Numbered from the stretch's first letter, positions 35,278 to 44,235 are shown. The stretch: DNA of 64,000 bases from Sinosporangium siamense (GCF_016863435.1 NZ_BOOW01000041.1:62001-126000); one strand, 5' to 3'. The notes: generated from the sequence alone by a model not told the origin. Made by a program: numbers and translations.

Positions 35278-35367
35278 GGTCTTCCTTAGTTCGCAGCTTC
35301 GCGGCACAGTGACCGGCGGCGTCGATGGTCTCACCGATCCGCCTCCCGACGGCGGTGAACCCACCGC

Positions 35368-36483
35368 CTACAACTCACACCAGGACCGGCAGATTTGCTC
35401 GACGATCGCTACCGACTCGGCGATCCGTCGCATCGAACACCATTCATCGGTGACGTGCGCCTGGTCCGGTTCGCCGGGCCCGCAGATCACCGTCGGCACG
35501 GATCCGAGCGCGGGCGCGAGCACCGCGGCGTCGGTGAAGAACGTCATCGCCCTCGGCTCACCCTGCGGCACGCCGGTGATCGCCTGAACGGCGGCGGCCA
35601 CAGAGGCCGCCCACTCGCCGTCCGGGTCCGTCCACACCGCGGGCACGTCGACCAGCGGCTCCCACTCCACATACGGCCCGGCGCAGGCAGCCAGCTCCTC
35701 CGCCACGACGTCGTGCCGCTGCCCGGTGACGGTTCGCACGTCGAGCGTCATCTCCGCCCGATCCGGTACGGAGTTCGTATTGAGCCCGCCGTGGAACGTG
35801 GCGACGTTGAGCGTCGGGGCGCCCATCACCAGGTGCGGCGCGTCGGGAAACGTGTGGCCGTCCAGCCGCACGGCGGCGTGCGCGAGCCGTACGACCGCGT
35901 TCACACCGAGCGACGGCATCGATCCGTGCGCGGTGACCCCGGCGGCGTGGCCTTTGAGCCACAGTGCTCCCTTGTGGCCGTAGGCGACGGAGTTGCCGGT
36001 CGGCTCGGTGATCATCAGCGGCCCGCCGGGCCGGCCCCGCAGGAGCGGCACCGCGGCTCGTGCGCCGTCGCACCCCGTCTCCTCGGCAGCGGTCAGCACG
36101 ATCCGGATCCCGGCCCGGCGGGCGCGCCCGGACGTAAGCCGGGTGGCCGCCGTCACGATCGCGGCCACTCCGCCCTTCATGTCGCTGGTGCCGCGGCCGT
36201 AAAGGCGGTCGCCGTCCGCCTCGCCCGCGTGCGGGTCGTGCCGCCATGGCCGGGCCCCGAGCGGGACGGTGTCCAGATGCCCGGAGAGGCAGAGCGGCGG
36301 CACATCCCGGTCGATCGCCCACTCCGCGACGAGACCGCCCCGGCCTGGCGCGTGTTCGACGGTCCGCACGTCGAATCCCGCATCTCCGAGCAGTGGGGCG
36401 AGTACGGCGACGGCCTCGTTCTCCCCGTGCCCGGCGGTGTCGAGCGCGACAAGGCGCCTGGTCAAGGCGACGGCTTCACTCAT
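35368..36483 (-). CDS. M20-family deacylase (ArgE/DapE-like)
   Basis: A 371-aa zinc-dependent amidohydrolase of the acetylornithine deacetylase/succinyl-diaminopimelate desuccinylase type. It has LSGHLDTVP with the first metal ligand, GRGTSDMKGG with the bridging aspartate, TAAEETGCDG with the catalytic Glu pair, and a dimerisation lid in the middle (AAGVTAHGSMPSLGVNAV). The final histidine ligand is probably in ...DQAHVTDEW. The substrate is an N-acylated amino acid or peptide, not determined. The ATG at 36483 follows GGAGGATC. It is divergent from a GlxA-type regulator, which may control it together with glyA (inference). Confidence 0.92.
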   Translation of the reverse strand: MSEAVALTRRLVALDTAGHGENEAVAVLAPLLGDAGFDVRTVEHAPGRGGLVAEWAIDRDVPPLCLSGHLDTVPLGARPWRHDPHAGEADGDRLYGRGTSDMKGGVAAIVTAATRLTSGRARRAGIRIVLTAAEETGCDGARAAVPLLRGRPGGPLMITEPTGNSVAYGHKGALWLKGHAAGVTAHGSMPSLGVNAVVRLAHAAVRLDGHTFPDAPHLVMGAPTLNVATFHGGLNTNSVPDRAEMTLDVRTVTGQRHDVVAEELAACAGPYVEWEPLVDVPAVWTDPDGEWAASVAAAVQAITGVPQGEPRAMTFFTDAAVLAPALGSVPTVICGPGEPDQAHVTDEWCSMRRIAESVAIVEQICRSWCEL

Positions 36484-36554
36484 GCCCCGATCCTCCACGG
36501 CGTCCCGCTCCTGGAGGGAGTGGCGCAAGTGACATTCTGTGATACTTTCCCGCC

Positions 36555-37547
36555 ATGCATCGAGTTGTCGTCCTCGCTCTCGACGAGCTGGTCCTGCTGG
36601 ACTTCGGTGCGGCGTCGCAGTTCTTCGGGCATCGGCACCGTGATCCCGATCCGGCGCAATACGAGTTCCAGGTGTGCACCGCAGGCGGCGCGCCGGTGCG
36701 CACCGCCTGCGGCGTGACCGTCACCGGCCAGGGCGGACTAGAGCTGCTCGGCCACGCCGACACCGTGATCGTCCCGGGCTACGGCCCCATCACCGACCCG
36801 CTGCCCACCGCCACGGTGTCGGCGCTCCGCGGGGCCGCGGCCAGGGGCGCCCGGATGGTGTCGATCTGCACCGGAGCCTTCGCCCTGGGGCACAGCGGCC
36901 TGCTCGACGGCAGGCGCGCGACCACCCACTGGGCGGTCGCCGACGACATGAGCCGCCTGTTCCCGGCGGCGAAGGTCGAGGCGAACGTCCTCTACGTCGA
37001 CGACGGCGACGTGCTCTCCTCGGGAGGTGTCGCCGCGGGCATCGACCTGTGCCTGCACATCGTGCGCAACGACTTCGGCGCCGAGGTGGCCAACAGGATC
37101 GCCCGGCGCACCCTGGTCGCGCCGCACCGGGCCGGTGACCAGGCCCAGTTCGTCGAGCACCGCCTCCCCCACCCCGTCACGCCCACCATCGACATGGCGC
37201 GGCTGCTGAGCTGGCTCGACGACCGGCTGGAGCGGCCGTTGAGTGTCGCGGAGATGGCCGGCCACATCGGCTACAGCACCCGTTCCTTCGGGCGCCACTT
37301 CCGGGCGCAGTTCGGGACCTCGCCGTGGAAGTGGGTCGCGCGCCAGCGCGTCCTGCGGGCGCAGCGGCTGCTTGAGGCGTCCGACCTCACGGTCGCCCAG
37401 ATCGCCACCCGATGCGGGTTCGAGTCGACGGTGGCCTTCCGGCGGAGGTTCCGCGAGCTTGTGCACATCTCCCCGTCGGACTACCGCCGGGCCTTCCGCA
37501 CCACACCGAACGGCAGCGCGCACGCGTCAGGGCACACGCCGGCCTGA
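36555..37547 (+). CDS. GlxA-family regulator (DJ-1/PfpI domain plus AraC HTH)
   Basis: A 330-aa transcription regulator. Residues ~1-190 form a class-I glutamine-amidotransferase-like DJ-1 domain with the nucleophile-elbow region SICTGAFALGHSGLL. Residues ~215-315 form a double AraC-type HTH (MAGHIGYSTRSFGRHFRAQF, IATRCGFESTVAFRRRFREL). GlxA/ArgR-like members sense amino-acid or quaternary-amine metabolites. It is divergent from the M20 deacylase gene with only 71 bp between, containing GATACT as a possible plus-strand -10 near 36540. Confidence 0.93.
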   Translation: MHRVVVLALDELVLLDFGAASQFFGHRHRDPDPAQYEFQVCTAGGAPVRTACGVTVTGQGGLELLGHADTVIVPGYGPITDPLPTATVSALRGAAARGARMVSICTGAFALGHSGLLDGRRATTHWAVADDMSRLFPAAKVEANVLYVDDGDVLSSGGVAAGIDLCLHIVRNDFGAEVANRIARRTLVAPHRAGDQAQFVEHRLPHPVTPTIDMARLLSWLDDRLERPLSVAEMAGHIGYSTRSFGRHFRAQFGTSPWKWVARQRVLRAQRLLEASDLTVAQIATRCGFESTVAFRRRFRELVHISPSDYRRAFRTTPNGSAHASGHTPA

Positions 37548-37556
37548 CATGGCGGA

Positions 37557-37593
37557 GTACGGTGCCCCTGGCGCATGGCCGGGGGCACCGTAC
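37557..37593. terminator. Bidirectional hairpin terminator
   Basis: Perfect 12-bp arms GTACGGTGCCCC and GGGGCACCGTAC around a 13-nt loop fill the gap between the converging GlxA and DJ-1/PfpI genes. Confidence 0.85.
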
Positions 37594-37601
37594 CCACCCG
37601 A

Positions 37602-38321
37602 TCAGCCCGCGGTGTCCGGAAGGTCCACCCCGAGCCTCTTGGCGGCCCGCCGCGCGGTCTCCTCGCGCTGAGCGGTCAGCTTCGCCACCGAGACCCGGGC
37701 CGCCTCCAGCACCTCGGCGGGCGCGGACTGCGGTGTCCCGCTGTCGAACGGCGGCTCCGGCGCATATTGCATGGCGAGCTGGATGCGTTCGGCGGCCCGC
37801 CTGCCGCGGAGTCCGGCGGCCAGGCGCAGGGCACCGTCGATGCCCGCCGTGACGCCGGCGGCGAAGACCCAGTTCCCGTCGACGACGACACGCTCGTCGA
37901 CGGGGGTCGCGCCGAAATAGGGCAGCAGGTGGAACGCCGACCAGTGCGTCGTCGCGCGCCGACCCACGAGCAGGCCGGCGGCGCCGCAGATGAGCGCTCC
38001 CGTGCACACGGAGAACACGGAATGCGCGCCCAGGGCCTGGCGCCGGACCCAGTCCAGCACCTCGTCGTCCTCCATCAGCGCCTCCTGCCCGAAGCCGCCG
38101 GGCACGTGCAGCACGTCGAGCTGCGGCGCCTCGGCCAGCGTGGCGTCTGCCGTCAGCTTCAGACCGTGGATGTCCCGGACGGGGTCGGTCGTCTTGCCGA
38201 ACACCGAGTAGGTGGAGTTCGGGATCTGGGAGAGCACTTCGAACGGCCCGGTCAGGTCGATCTGGTCGAGGCCCTCGAAAAGAAACGACCCGATCTTCAG
38301 GTGCCGGTCGTGCGGAATCAT
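37602..38321 (-). CDS. DJ-1/PfpI family protein (isonitrile-hydratase-like)
   Basis: A 239-aa single-domain protein similar to isonitrile hydratases and stress-type DJ-1 proteins. The catalytic-type cysteine lies in FSVCTGALICGAAGLL, with the preceding glutamate-containing strand VLHVPGGFGQEALMEDDE. The ATG at 38321 (MIPHDRHLKIG) has GGAG upstream at a long spacing; a GTG at 38372 would add 17 residues. The C-terminal tail is charged and helical. It lies downstream of the PEBP gene on the same strand with a 69-bp gap. The reaction is not certain. Confidence 0.88.
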   Translation of the reverse strand: MIPHDRHLKIGSFLFEGLDQIDLTGPFEVLSQIPNSTYSVFGKTTDPVRDIHGLKLTADATLAEAPQLDVLHVPGGFGQEALMEDDEVLDWVRRQALGAHSVFSVCTGALICGAAGLLVGRRATTHWSAFHLLPYFGATPVDERVVVDGNWVFAAGVTAGIDGALRLAAGLRGRRAAERIQLAMQYAPEPPFDSGTPQSAPAEVLEAARVSVAKLTAQREETARRAAKRLGVDLPDTAG

Positions 38322-38390
38322 CGGTTTTGGGCTCCGTTCGCCTTGGTGGTCATGGTTGGTTATGCCGGTCACGCTGCTCCCGGCACCCGC

Positions 38391-38918
38391 TCAACGCGAG
38401 TACACGGGGACGACGATGCCTCTGGCGAGGGTGTGGAAAAGAAGGGTGAACGCCGCCGCGGCCGGTGTGACGTCGGGCGTGAGGTCGAGGCGCTCGACGC
38501 CGACCGCGTGCACGGCGAAGTAGTAGCGGTGGTCGCGGTCACCGGCCGGCGGCGCGGCTCCGCCGTACGCGTGGGTGCCGAAGTCGTTGCGGATGTGAAA
38601 CGCACCAGGTGGGAGCGTCTCGTCACCTGTGCCCGCGCCGGTGACCAGCTCGGTTGTCGCGCCCGGGATGTTCACCGCCGTCCAGTGCCAGAAACCCGAC
38701 GGGGTGGGCGCGTCCGGGTCAAAGCAGCTGATCACAAAGCTGCGTGTCGCCGCCGGGAATCCCGACCAGCTCAGCTGCGGGGAGAGGTCCGCCCCGTCCA
38801 GGGTGTGCGCGTACGGCAGAGCCTTCCCGTCGGCGACGTCCGCCGACGTGAGCGGGAAGGACGGGACCGGCGGCAGGAGGCAGTAGGGGTCGGGAGCGGG
38901 CGGACGGTCGAGGTTCAT
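38391..38918 (-). CDS. YbhB/YbcL-type Raf-kinase-inhibitor-like (PEBP) protein
   Basis: A 175-aa phosphatidylethanolamine-binding-protein family member. Its conserved ligand-pocket segments are SPQLSWSGFPAATRSFVISCFDPDAPT, split across residues ~47-70, then FWHWTAVNIPG, and HAYGGAAPPAGDRDHRYYFAVHA. No signal peptide is visible. The ATG overlaps the stop of the symporter gene (ATGA) behind GGAAG, so the genes are coupled. Bacterial PEBPs have no settled function. Confidence 0.92.
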   Translation of the reverse strand: MNLDRPPAPDPYCLLPPVPSFPLTSADVADGKALPYAHTLDGADLSPQLSWSGFPAATRSFVISCFDPDAPTPSGFWHWTAVNIPGATTELVTGAGTGDETLPPGAFHIRNDFGTHAYGGAAPPAGDRDHRYYFAVHAVGVERLDLTPDVTPAAAAFTLLFHTLARGIVVPVYSR

Positions 38919-40519
38919 GCGCTTCCTTTCGTGGCGGTGGCGTGCTCGGCGCCCAATCCCGTCAGCGCGCGGACTTCCATCTCGGCGTGTTTCACGGCGT
39001 CGGGCCGCTCGGCGGACAACACGGTGCCGAGGTAGCCGAGCAGGAAGGACAGCGGAATCGAGATGATGCCGGGGTTGGACAGGGGGAACCAGGCGAAGTC
39101 GGCCGAGGGGAAGATGGAAGTCGGGCTGCCGGAGACGACGGGCGAGAAGACGATCAGCGTCATGGTGGTGGCCAGGCCGCCGTAGATGCTCCATAGTGCG
39201 CCGGTCGTGGTGAAGCGCCGCCAGAACAGCGAGTAGAGCAGCGTCGGCAGGTTCGCGGACGCGGCCACCGCGAAGGCCAGGGCCACGAGGAACGCGACAT
39301 TCTGACCGTTGGTCACGATCCCGCCGGCGATCGAGACGAGGCCGATGACCACCACCGCCCAGCGGGCGACGGTCAGCTGGGACGCGCCGGCGTCGCGTGC
39401 GTTCCTTTTGATGACGTTCAGGTAGATGTCGTGGGCGAACGACGCCGCAGCGGTGATCGTCAGCCCGGCGACGACGGCCAGGATCGTCGCGAACGCCACC
39501 GCGGCGACCAGGCCGAGCAGTGCCGGTCCGCCGAGTTCGGCGGCCAGCAGCGGAATCGCGGAGTTGGCCTTGCCGGGGGCGCCGAGAATGCGCTCCGAGC
39601 CCACCAGGGCCGCGGCGCCGTAGCCGAGCACCATCGTCATCAGCAGGAACCCGCCGATCAGGCCGATCGCCCACACGACGGAACGCCGGGCCTCCTTGGC
39701 GTCGGGCACGGTGTAGAAGCGCATCAGCACGTGCGGGAGGCCGGCTGTGCCAAGCACGAGCGTGATGCCGAGCGAGAGGAAGTCTGCCCTGGTGACGTCG
39801 GTCGCGCCATACATTTTGCCCGGGGCCAGCATGGCTTCGCCGTTCTCCCCGCCGAGGCGCACCACGTCGCCGAGCAGGGCGGAGAGGTTGAAGCCGTAGC
39901 GGCCGAGGATCCAGACCGCCATCACGAACGCCGTCGCGATCAGCAGCACCGCCTTAATGATCTGGACCCAGGTGGTGCCCTTCATGCCGCCGATCAGCAC
40001 GTAGACGATCATCACGACGCCGACCACCGAGACGGTCACGGCCTGTCCCACCTCGTCGACCACGCCGAGCAGCAGGGCGACCAGGCCGCCCGCGCCGTTC
40101 ATCTGGGCGAGCAGGTAGAAGAAGGTCACGGCGAGGGTGGAGAGCGCCGCCGCCGTGCGCACCGGGCGCTGACGCATGCGGAAGCTGAGCACGTCGGCCA
40201 TCGTGAAGCGGCCGGTGTTGCGCAGCAGCTCGGCGACGAGCAGCAGCGCGACGAGCCAGGCGACGAGAAAGCCGATCGAGTAGAGGAAACCGTCGTAGCC
40301 GTTCAGGGCGATGGCGCCGGTGATGCCGAGGAAGGCCGCGGCCGACAGGTAGTCGCCGGCGAGGGCGACGCCGTTCTGCCTGCCGGTGAAGGCGTTGTCA
40401 CCGGTGTAGAAGCCGGCGGCGGAACTGGGGCCGCGGTTCACACGGAACACGACGACCAGGGTGATGGCGACGAACACGGCGAAGATCCCGATGTTCACGA
40501 CCGGATTGCTGTTGTCCAT
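38915..40519 (-). CDS. Sodium:solute symporter, ActP (acetate permease) type
   Basis: A 534-aa SSS-family transporter with about thirteen membrane segments. ActP-like features are the N-terminal ASxxDFYxGD-type segment (here SSAAGFYTGDNAFTGRQNG), GDYLSAAAFLGITGAIA and GTAGLPHVLMRFYTVPDAKEARRS. It imports acetate or a similar short monocarboxylate with a cation. It follows the DUF485 gene by only 4 bp, the usual ActP-DUF485 pairing, and is coupled to the PEBP gene downstream. Confidence 0.93.
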   Translation of the reverse strand: MDNSNPVVNIGIFAVFVAITLVVVFRVNRGPSSAAGFYTGDNAFTGRQNGVALAGDYLSAAAFLGITGAIALNGYDGFLYSIGFLVAWLVALLLVAELLRNTGRFTMADVLSFRMRQRPVRTAAALSTLAVTFFYLLAQMNGAGGLVALLLGVVDEVGQAVTVSVVGVVMIVYVLIGGMKGTTWVQIIKAVLLIATAFVMAVWILGRYGFNLSALLGDVVRLGGENGEAMLAPGKMYGATDVTRADFLSLGITLVLGTAGLPHVLMRFYTVPDAKEARRSVVWAIGLIGGFLLMTMVLGYGAAALVGSERILGAPGKANSAIPLLAAELGGPALLGLVAAVAFATILAVVAGLTITAAASFAHDIYLNVIKRNARDAGASQLTVARWAVVVIGLVSIAGGIVTNGQNVAFLVALAFAVAASANLPTLLYSLFWRRFTTTGALWSIYGGLATTMTLIVFSPVVSGSPTSIFPSADFAWFPLSNPGIISIPLSFLLGYLGTVLSAERPDAVKHAEMEVRALTGLGAEHATATKGSA

Positions 40520-40523
40520 GTGA

Positions 40524-40880
40524 TCAGACCTCGACTCGCTGCCGGATGTCGTCGACGACCGGGTCCAGCCGGCGATTGGCGAACCACACGTAGGCGGCGC
40601 TGATCAGGAAGGTGGACACGAACTGCAGGAGACCAAGCACCAGGCCGAGCGTGATGTTGCCGACGACTTTGGTGGCCATGAATTCGTGTGCGTAGTCGGC
40701 CAGCAGCACGTAGAGGAGATACCAGGCCAGGAAGAACGCGGTCAGTGGAAAGGCGAAGCCGCGCTGCCTGCGGCGCAGTTCGACGAACTCGGAGCTCCTT
40801 TGGATTTCCTGCCAACTGGTCTCCGGCCTTTGTCTGCCGGTCTCCGGCCTGGACTCGGTGGTGTCTTCGGCGATGTCCAC
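40524..40880 (-). CDS. DUF485 small membrane protein
   Basis: A 118-aa protein with two membrane helices (FPLTAFFLAWYLLYVLLADYAH and LGLVLGLLQFVSTFLISAAY) and the typical DUF485 opening FVELRRRQRGFAFPLT. It is the common partner of ActP-type symporters. The GTG start at 40880 follows GGAGG; an earlier in-frame start has no ribosome site. Confidence 0.92.
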   Translation of the reverse strand: MDIAEDTTESRPETGRQRPETSWQEIQRSSEFVELRRRQRGFAFPLTAFFLAWYLLYVLLADYAHEFMATKVVGNITLGLVLGLLQFVSTFLISAAYVWFANRRLDPVVDDIRQRVEV

Positions 40881-41060
40881 GGTGCCTCCGAGTGGATCCA
40901 ACCCCTGGTGGCCCACACGGGTGGGCCGCCGCCGACCGGGAAAGCGGGGTCGTTGCTGGTCGGCGAGCTTGGGAGTCAGTGTCCGCGCTGCGGAGGGAGA
41001 CCAGCGAGTGGCTGGCGGGACACGTGGCGATACTTTTCAGCCAGAAAGACAGGGAACGGC

Positions 41061-41384
41061 TCAGCGTGGAAGCACGAGCACCGACACCGGGGGCGTGCCC
41101 ACCGGCACACGCCGGTGGATTTTCCCGTCTGCCGTGCCCACGAAGGTCACCTCGCCGGCGGGCCGCAGCATGACGATCAGGCCACCGGGATGCGATTCGC
41201 CGCGTTCGCCGCAGACGGCGTCGGGAGCCGTGGCGCCGCTCCCCTGCTTGCGCGGCGCGACCTCCATGCTCATGCCGGTGGCGAGGTCGAGCGCCACGCC
41301 CGCCCGGGCCTCTGGCCGCGCAACCTCTGGGTCAACGAAGCCCCTCCCGTAACCTCCGGCGGAAGCGGAGACGCACGAGATCAA
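41061..41384 (-). CDS. Possible small gene or gene remnant, unrecognised
   Basis: A frame of up to 107 codons with high third-position GC on the minus strand. The most protein-like stretch is GVALDLATGMSMEVAP and later FVGTADGKIHRRVPVGTPPV. No confident start (the frame opens at a TTG with no ribosome site) and no family match. It may be the 3' remnant of a larger gene. The rest of 40881-41635 shows no other credible gene. Confidence 0.3.
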   Translation of the reverse strand: MISCVSASAGGYGRGFVDPEVARPEARAGVALDLATGMSMEVAPRKQGSGATAPDAVCGERGESHPGGLIVMLRPAGEVTFVGTADGKIHRRVPVGTPPVSVLVLPR

Positions 41385-41469
41385 CCGGTCACGGGAGAAG
41401 GTTACCCCTGACGCCCCACGTGCGGCCGGTACTCCGGCATGTACGGCAGAGCCTGGTACGGCATCGGCC

Positions 41470-41489
41470 GGTACGGCTTCTGCCGTACC
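41470..41489 (-). terminator. Short hairpin built from GCCGTAC palindromes
   Basis: GGTACGGC-TTCT-GCCGTACC is a perfect 8-bp stem with a 4-nt loop, about 150 bp downstream of the GPGG small gene on the minus strand. Confidence 0.45.
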
Positions 41490-41635
41490 GACCGATCGTC
41501 GTGGTTTGTGTTTGATGTGGTCGTTGCGTCTGGTGTTGCCTTCAGCTCAGGCGGAGGGCGCACAGACGCTGGGCCGCGTGCCGCGCTCTTGGGGACGGCG
41601 CGGCGGGGGTGCGGTGGTGAGGACGGCATGGGGGG

Positions 41636-41785
41636 TCAAGGGTGGAAGATGCTCACGCCACCGGGTCCGACGAGGAACCCTAGGACGATCAGCACGATCC
41701 CCCAGAGAAGTTGACGACGGGCGATGATCACGTAGATACCGCCGATGACCAGTGCGACTGCGATCAGCCAAAGCAATGTACCCAT
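41636..41785 (-). CDS. GPGG-motif small membrane protein
   Basis: A 49-aa protein starting MGTLLWLIAVALVIGG, with two membrane helices separated by a short basic loop (IIARRQ) and ending in FLVGPGGVSIFHP. The GPGG-x-S-x-F signature is the mark of a small actinobacterial membrane-protein family of unknown function. The ATG has only a weak ribosome site (GCAGG). It stands 148 bp from the divergent F420 oxidoreductase gene. Confidence 0.82.
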   Translation of the reverse strand: MGTLLWLIAVALVIGGIYVIIARRQLLWGIVLIVLGFLVGPGGVSIFHP

Positions 41786-41933
41786 AATGGCGACCTGCCC
41801 AGCTTCCTACCTATCTATCCCTATTTGGCGTCAACGCTCCGGAGATACCCGCCTAGGTGAGGCTTTGTCCGCACGTCACGGGGTAGGGCACACCACTCCC
41901 GACGGACCGCTCCAAACTGGAAGGAGTGCCCCC

Positions 41934-42887
41934 ATGACACGCTTCGGCTACTTCCTCGCCGCCGAGGAACACGGACCGAAGGAACTACTCCACCAGGCCC
42001 GCCTGGCGGAACGGGCGGGTTTCGAGGGGCTCTGGATATCCGACCACTTCCACCCATGGCTTGACGAACAAGGGCACAGCCCCTTCGTGTGGGCGGTTAT
42101 CGGGGCGATCGCCACCCATACGTCGCTCCCGATCACCACGGCGGTCACATGCCCGCTGATCCGGATCCACCCCGTGATCGTCGCCCAGGCCGCGGCGACC
42201 TGCGCCGTCATCAGCGACGGCAGGTTCCGGTTGGGCGTGGGCACGGGTGAGAACCTCAACGAGCACATCCTGGAGTCGCGCTGGCCACCGGCCGAAGTAC
42301 GGCTGGAGATGCTGGAGGAAGCCATAATCCTCATGAAGCGCCTGTTCACCGGTCAGCTGGTGACACACCACGGCAAGCACTACAACGTGGATACCGCCCG
42401 CCTCTACACCCACCCACAGGAAGCCCCGCCCATCTACATGTCGGCCTTCGGGGAGAAGGCGGCAGTGGTGGCCGCGCAGGTCGCCGACGGTTTCGTGTCG
42501 ACTGCCCCGAACGCCGAACTGATCGAGCAGTTCCGCAAGGCAGGCGGACGAGACAAGATCACCCAGGGCGGCATCAAGGTCTGCTACGGGCAGGACGCGG
42601 CGCAAGCCCGCAAAACCGTGCACCGGCTGTGGCCCACCCAGGGCATCAAGGGAGAGGCTTCGCAGATCCTTCCGCTTCCCCGCCACTTCTCACAACTCGC
42701 CGAGATGGTGACGGAGGAGTCCGCAGTGAACGGCTCCCCCTGCGGTCCCGACCCCGAGGTGCACGTGGCGGCGATCCGGGACTACGTCGACGCGGGATAC
42801 GACGAGATCTACATCAACCAGATCGGCCCCGACCAGGAGGAGTTCTTCACTTTCTACGCCAACGAGGTCCTGCCTCGACTCCGCTGA
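41934..42887 (+). CDS. F420-dependent LLM-class oxidoreductase (TIGR03557 type)
   Basis: A 317-aa luciferase-like (TIM-barrel) oxidoreductase. RFGYFLAAEEHGPKELL, WISDHFHPW, LGVGTGENLNEHIL, IYMSAFGEKAA and YVDAGYDEIYINQIGPDQEEFF match the TIGR03557 group related to F420-dependent glucose-6-phosphate dehydrogenase. It is expected to use coenzyme F420 for hydride transfer on an unknown substrate. The ATG at 41934 follows AAGGAG. It is followed after 18 bp by a membrane-protein gene, so the two form an operon. Confidence 0.93.
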   Translation: MTRFGYFLAAEEHGPKELLHQARLAERAGFEGLWISDHFHPWLDEQGHSPFVWAVIGAIATHTSLPITTAVTCPLIRIHPVIVAQAAATCAVISDGRFRLGVGTGENLNEHILESRWPPAEVRLEMLEEAIILMKRLFTGQLVTHHGKHYNVDTARLYTHPQEAPPIYMSAFGEKAAVVAAQVADGFVSTAPNAELIEQFRKAGGRDKITQGGIKVCYGQDAAQARKTVHRLWPTQGIKGEASQILPLPRHFSQLAEMVTEESAVNGSPCGPDPEVHVAAIRDYVDAGYDEIYINQIGPDQEEFFTFYANEVLPRLR

Positions 42888-42905
42888 CCGACAGGAGGAG
42901 TGCAC

Positions 42906-43454
42906 ATGTCAACCGTCCAAACATCACTGCAGTCCCGCGTTCTCGCGAACGCGGCGCGTGGAGCGAGCGACGGCGTGATCGCCACCGCCGCCATGAGTGC
43001 CGTCATGGAACTCGGCCGCCGCATGGGGCTGCTGCCTGAGCACCCGCCGAAACACGTTATGCGTGCGGGACTACCCGGGCACAAGCGCCGGCCCAAGAAG
43101 TACGAGAGCCCTCTCGCGATTCTCGCTCACTTCGCCTTCGGAGCGGGTCTGGGCGGCCTGTTCTCAATGGCCGCCGGGAAGCGGCGGGTTCCCGTGTCCC
43201 TGGGAGTGGGGTATGGCGTAGCCATCTGGATCGCCGGATATCAAGCCGGGTTGCCCGCCCTGGACATTCTTCCGCCGATCTCCGAAGACCGGCCCGGACG
43301 GCCCCTGGTGATGGGCCTCGGGCACGTGGTCTTCGGTGCCTGCCTGGCGATCCTGCACAACGACCAAGTGCGCGGCCAGAGGCTCGTCCCCCGCCTTGAG
43401 GAAGAGGCCGAGCCCCGTCCCGTGCCCGTGCATCTCGGTGCCGGCATCGGCTGA
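42906..43454 (+). CDS. Membrane protein, DUF1440/DUF6789-like
   Basis: A 182-aa protein with about four hydrophobic segments (ASDGVIATAAMSAVMEL, FGAGLGGLFSMAAG, GVGYGVAIWIAGYQAGLP, GHVVFGACLAILH) and a basic loop GHKRRPKKYES. The ATG at 42906 has a near-perfect AGGAGGA upstream. Position and 18-bp spacing suggest it works with the F420 oxidoreductase. Family assignment is tentative; no function is known. Confidence 0.8.
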   Translation: MSTVQTSLQSRVLANAARGASDGVIATAAMSAVMELGRRMGLLPEHPPKHVMRAGLPGHKRRPKKYESPLAILAHFAFGAGLGGLFSMAAGKRRVPVSLGVGYGVAIWIAGYQAGLPALDILPPISEDRPGRPLVMGLGHVVFGACLAILHNDQVRGQRLVPRLEEEAEPRPVPVHLGAGIG

Positions 43455-43474
43455 CCGGCCGGTGCGCGGCCGAT

Positions 43475-43531
43475 CCGGCTGTGCCGTACGGCTCCGGCTG
43501 TGCCGTACGGCTCTGGCTGTGCCGTACGGCG
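43475..43531. repeat. Three tandem 19-bp units with GCCGTACGGC palindrome
   Basis: CCGGCTGTGCCGTACGGCT begins at 43475, 43494 and (with one change) 43513. Each unit contains the self-complementary GCCGTACGGC, so several alternative hairpins can form between the two converging genes; it may serve as a terminator. Confidence 0.85.
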
Positions 43532-43565
43532 AAAGCCACGGCGGTCGGCGTATCCCGGCTTCGCC

Positions 43566-43787
43566 CTATCCGGCCTCGCCTGATGCGTGCCACGATGCCA
43601 GGGTGATACCGACGGCCACGGCGACGAAGGCCACCGCGAGGACGATGGTCAACCAGTAGACCCCGGCGACCCAGGTGAGCACCCCCAGGCCGAACAGCAG
43701 GACCAATGCGAAGGATCCGATCCTGATGCGGGCGACTTTGCGGGGTGCCGCCACTTCGGTCTGCGGACGTGGTCTGTGCTCGGACAT
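43566..43787 (-). CDS. Small two-helix membrane protein
   Basis: A 73-aa protein: a basic cytoplasmic N-terminus (EHRPRPQTEVAAPRKVARIR), then two membrane helices (GSFALVLLFGLGVLTWVAGVY and LTIVLAVAFVAVAVGITLAS) with a tight turn. The ATG at 43787 has GAGAGGAAGGATC upstream. No recognised family; no operon partner. Confidence 0.75.
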   Translation of the reverse strand: MSEHRPRPQTEVAAPRKVARIRIGSFALVLLFGLGVLTWVAGVYWLTIVLAVAFVAVAVGITLASWHASGEAG

Positions 43788-44235
43788 GATCCTTCCTCTC
43801 TGGCGGCCCCTGGCCTCGGGTGGCGCTGCCGCCGGGAACACGTCCTGTCGCTATACCGCACTAAGCACCGATCTATCCCCTTATTGCGATGAAAGCGCGA
43901 CTTTCGTCATCGCCACATGCTCTGACCAGGGAATTTCCGCCCCGGGGATCAAGGGGTGCGGCTCACGGGGCAGTCGTGCCTCATGGGACAGAGTCGGCAA
44001 GCGCTTCCGGTGGCGTCCCGCGGAACCCAGCGGCGCTCCCGCCTGCCTCCACTGATCTGCGATTCCCCGCATCCGCCCCCCGCCGGAGCCGCCCGCAAGA
44101 AGCCTTTTCCCTTCCTTCACTCTCCCCCAGAGATTGGACCGGTTTTTTAGATTTTTAGGAAAGGTATTCAGCCCTAATCCCAGCTCCCGATCGATACTGG
44201 CGGACGCACACCACAGGTTGAGCAGGAGAAATCCG
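43788..44235. other. Divergent promoter spacer, no gene seen
   Basis: The 448-bp region upstream of two divergent small membrane-protein genes is lower in GC. It has an imperfect dyad (GCGATGAAAG ... CTTTCGTCATCGC, 43886-43913) and a T-rich tract near 44143-44157, either of which could belong to a promoter. I see no open frame I would defend. Confidence 0.4.

Noticed and set aside
43475-43531. CRISPR array
   Set aside because: The 19-bp units are directly adjacent with no spacers, and no cas genes are present.
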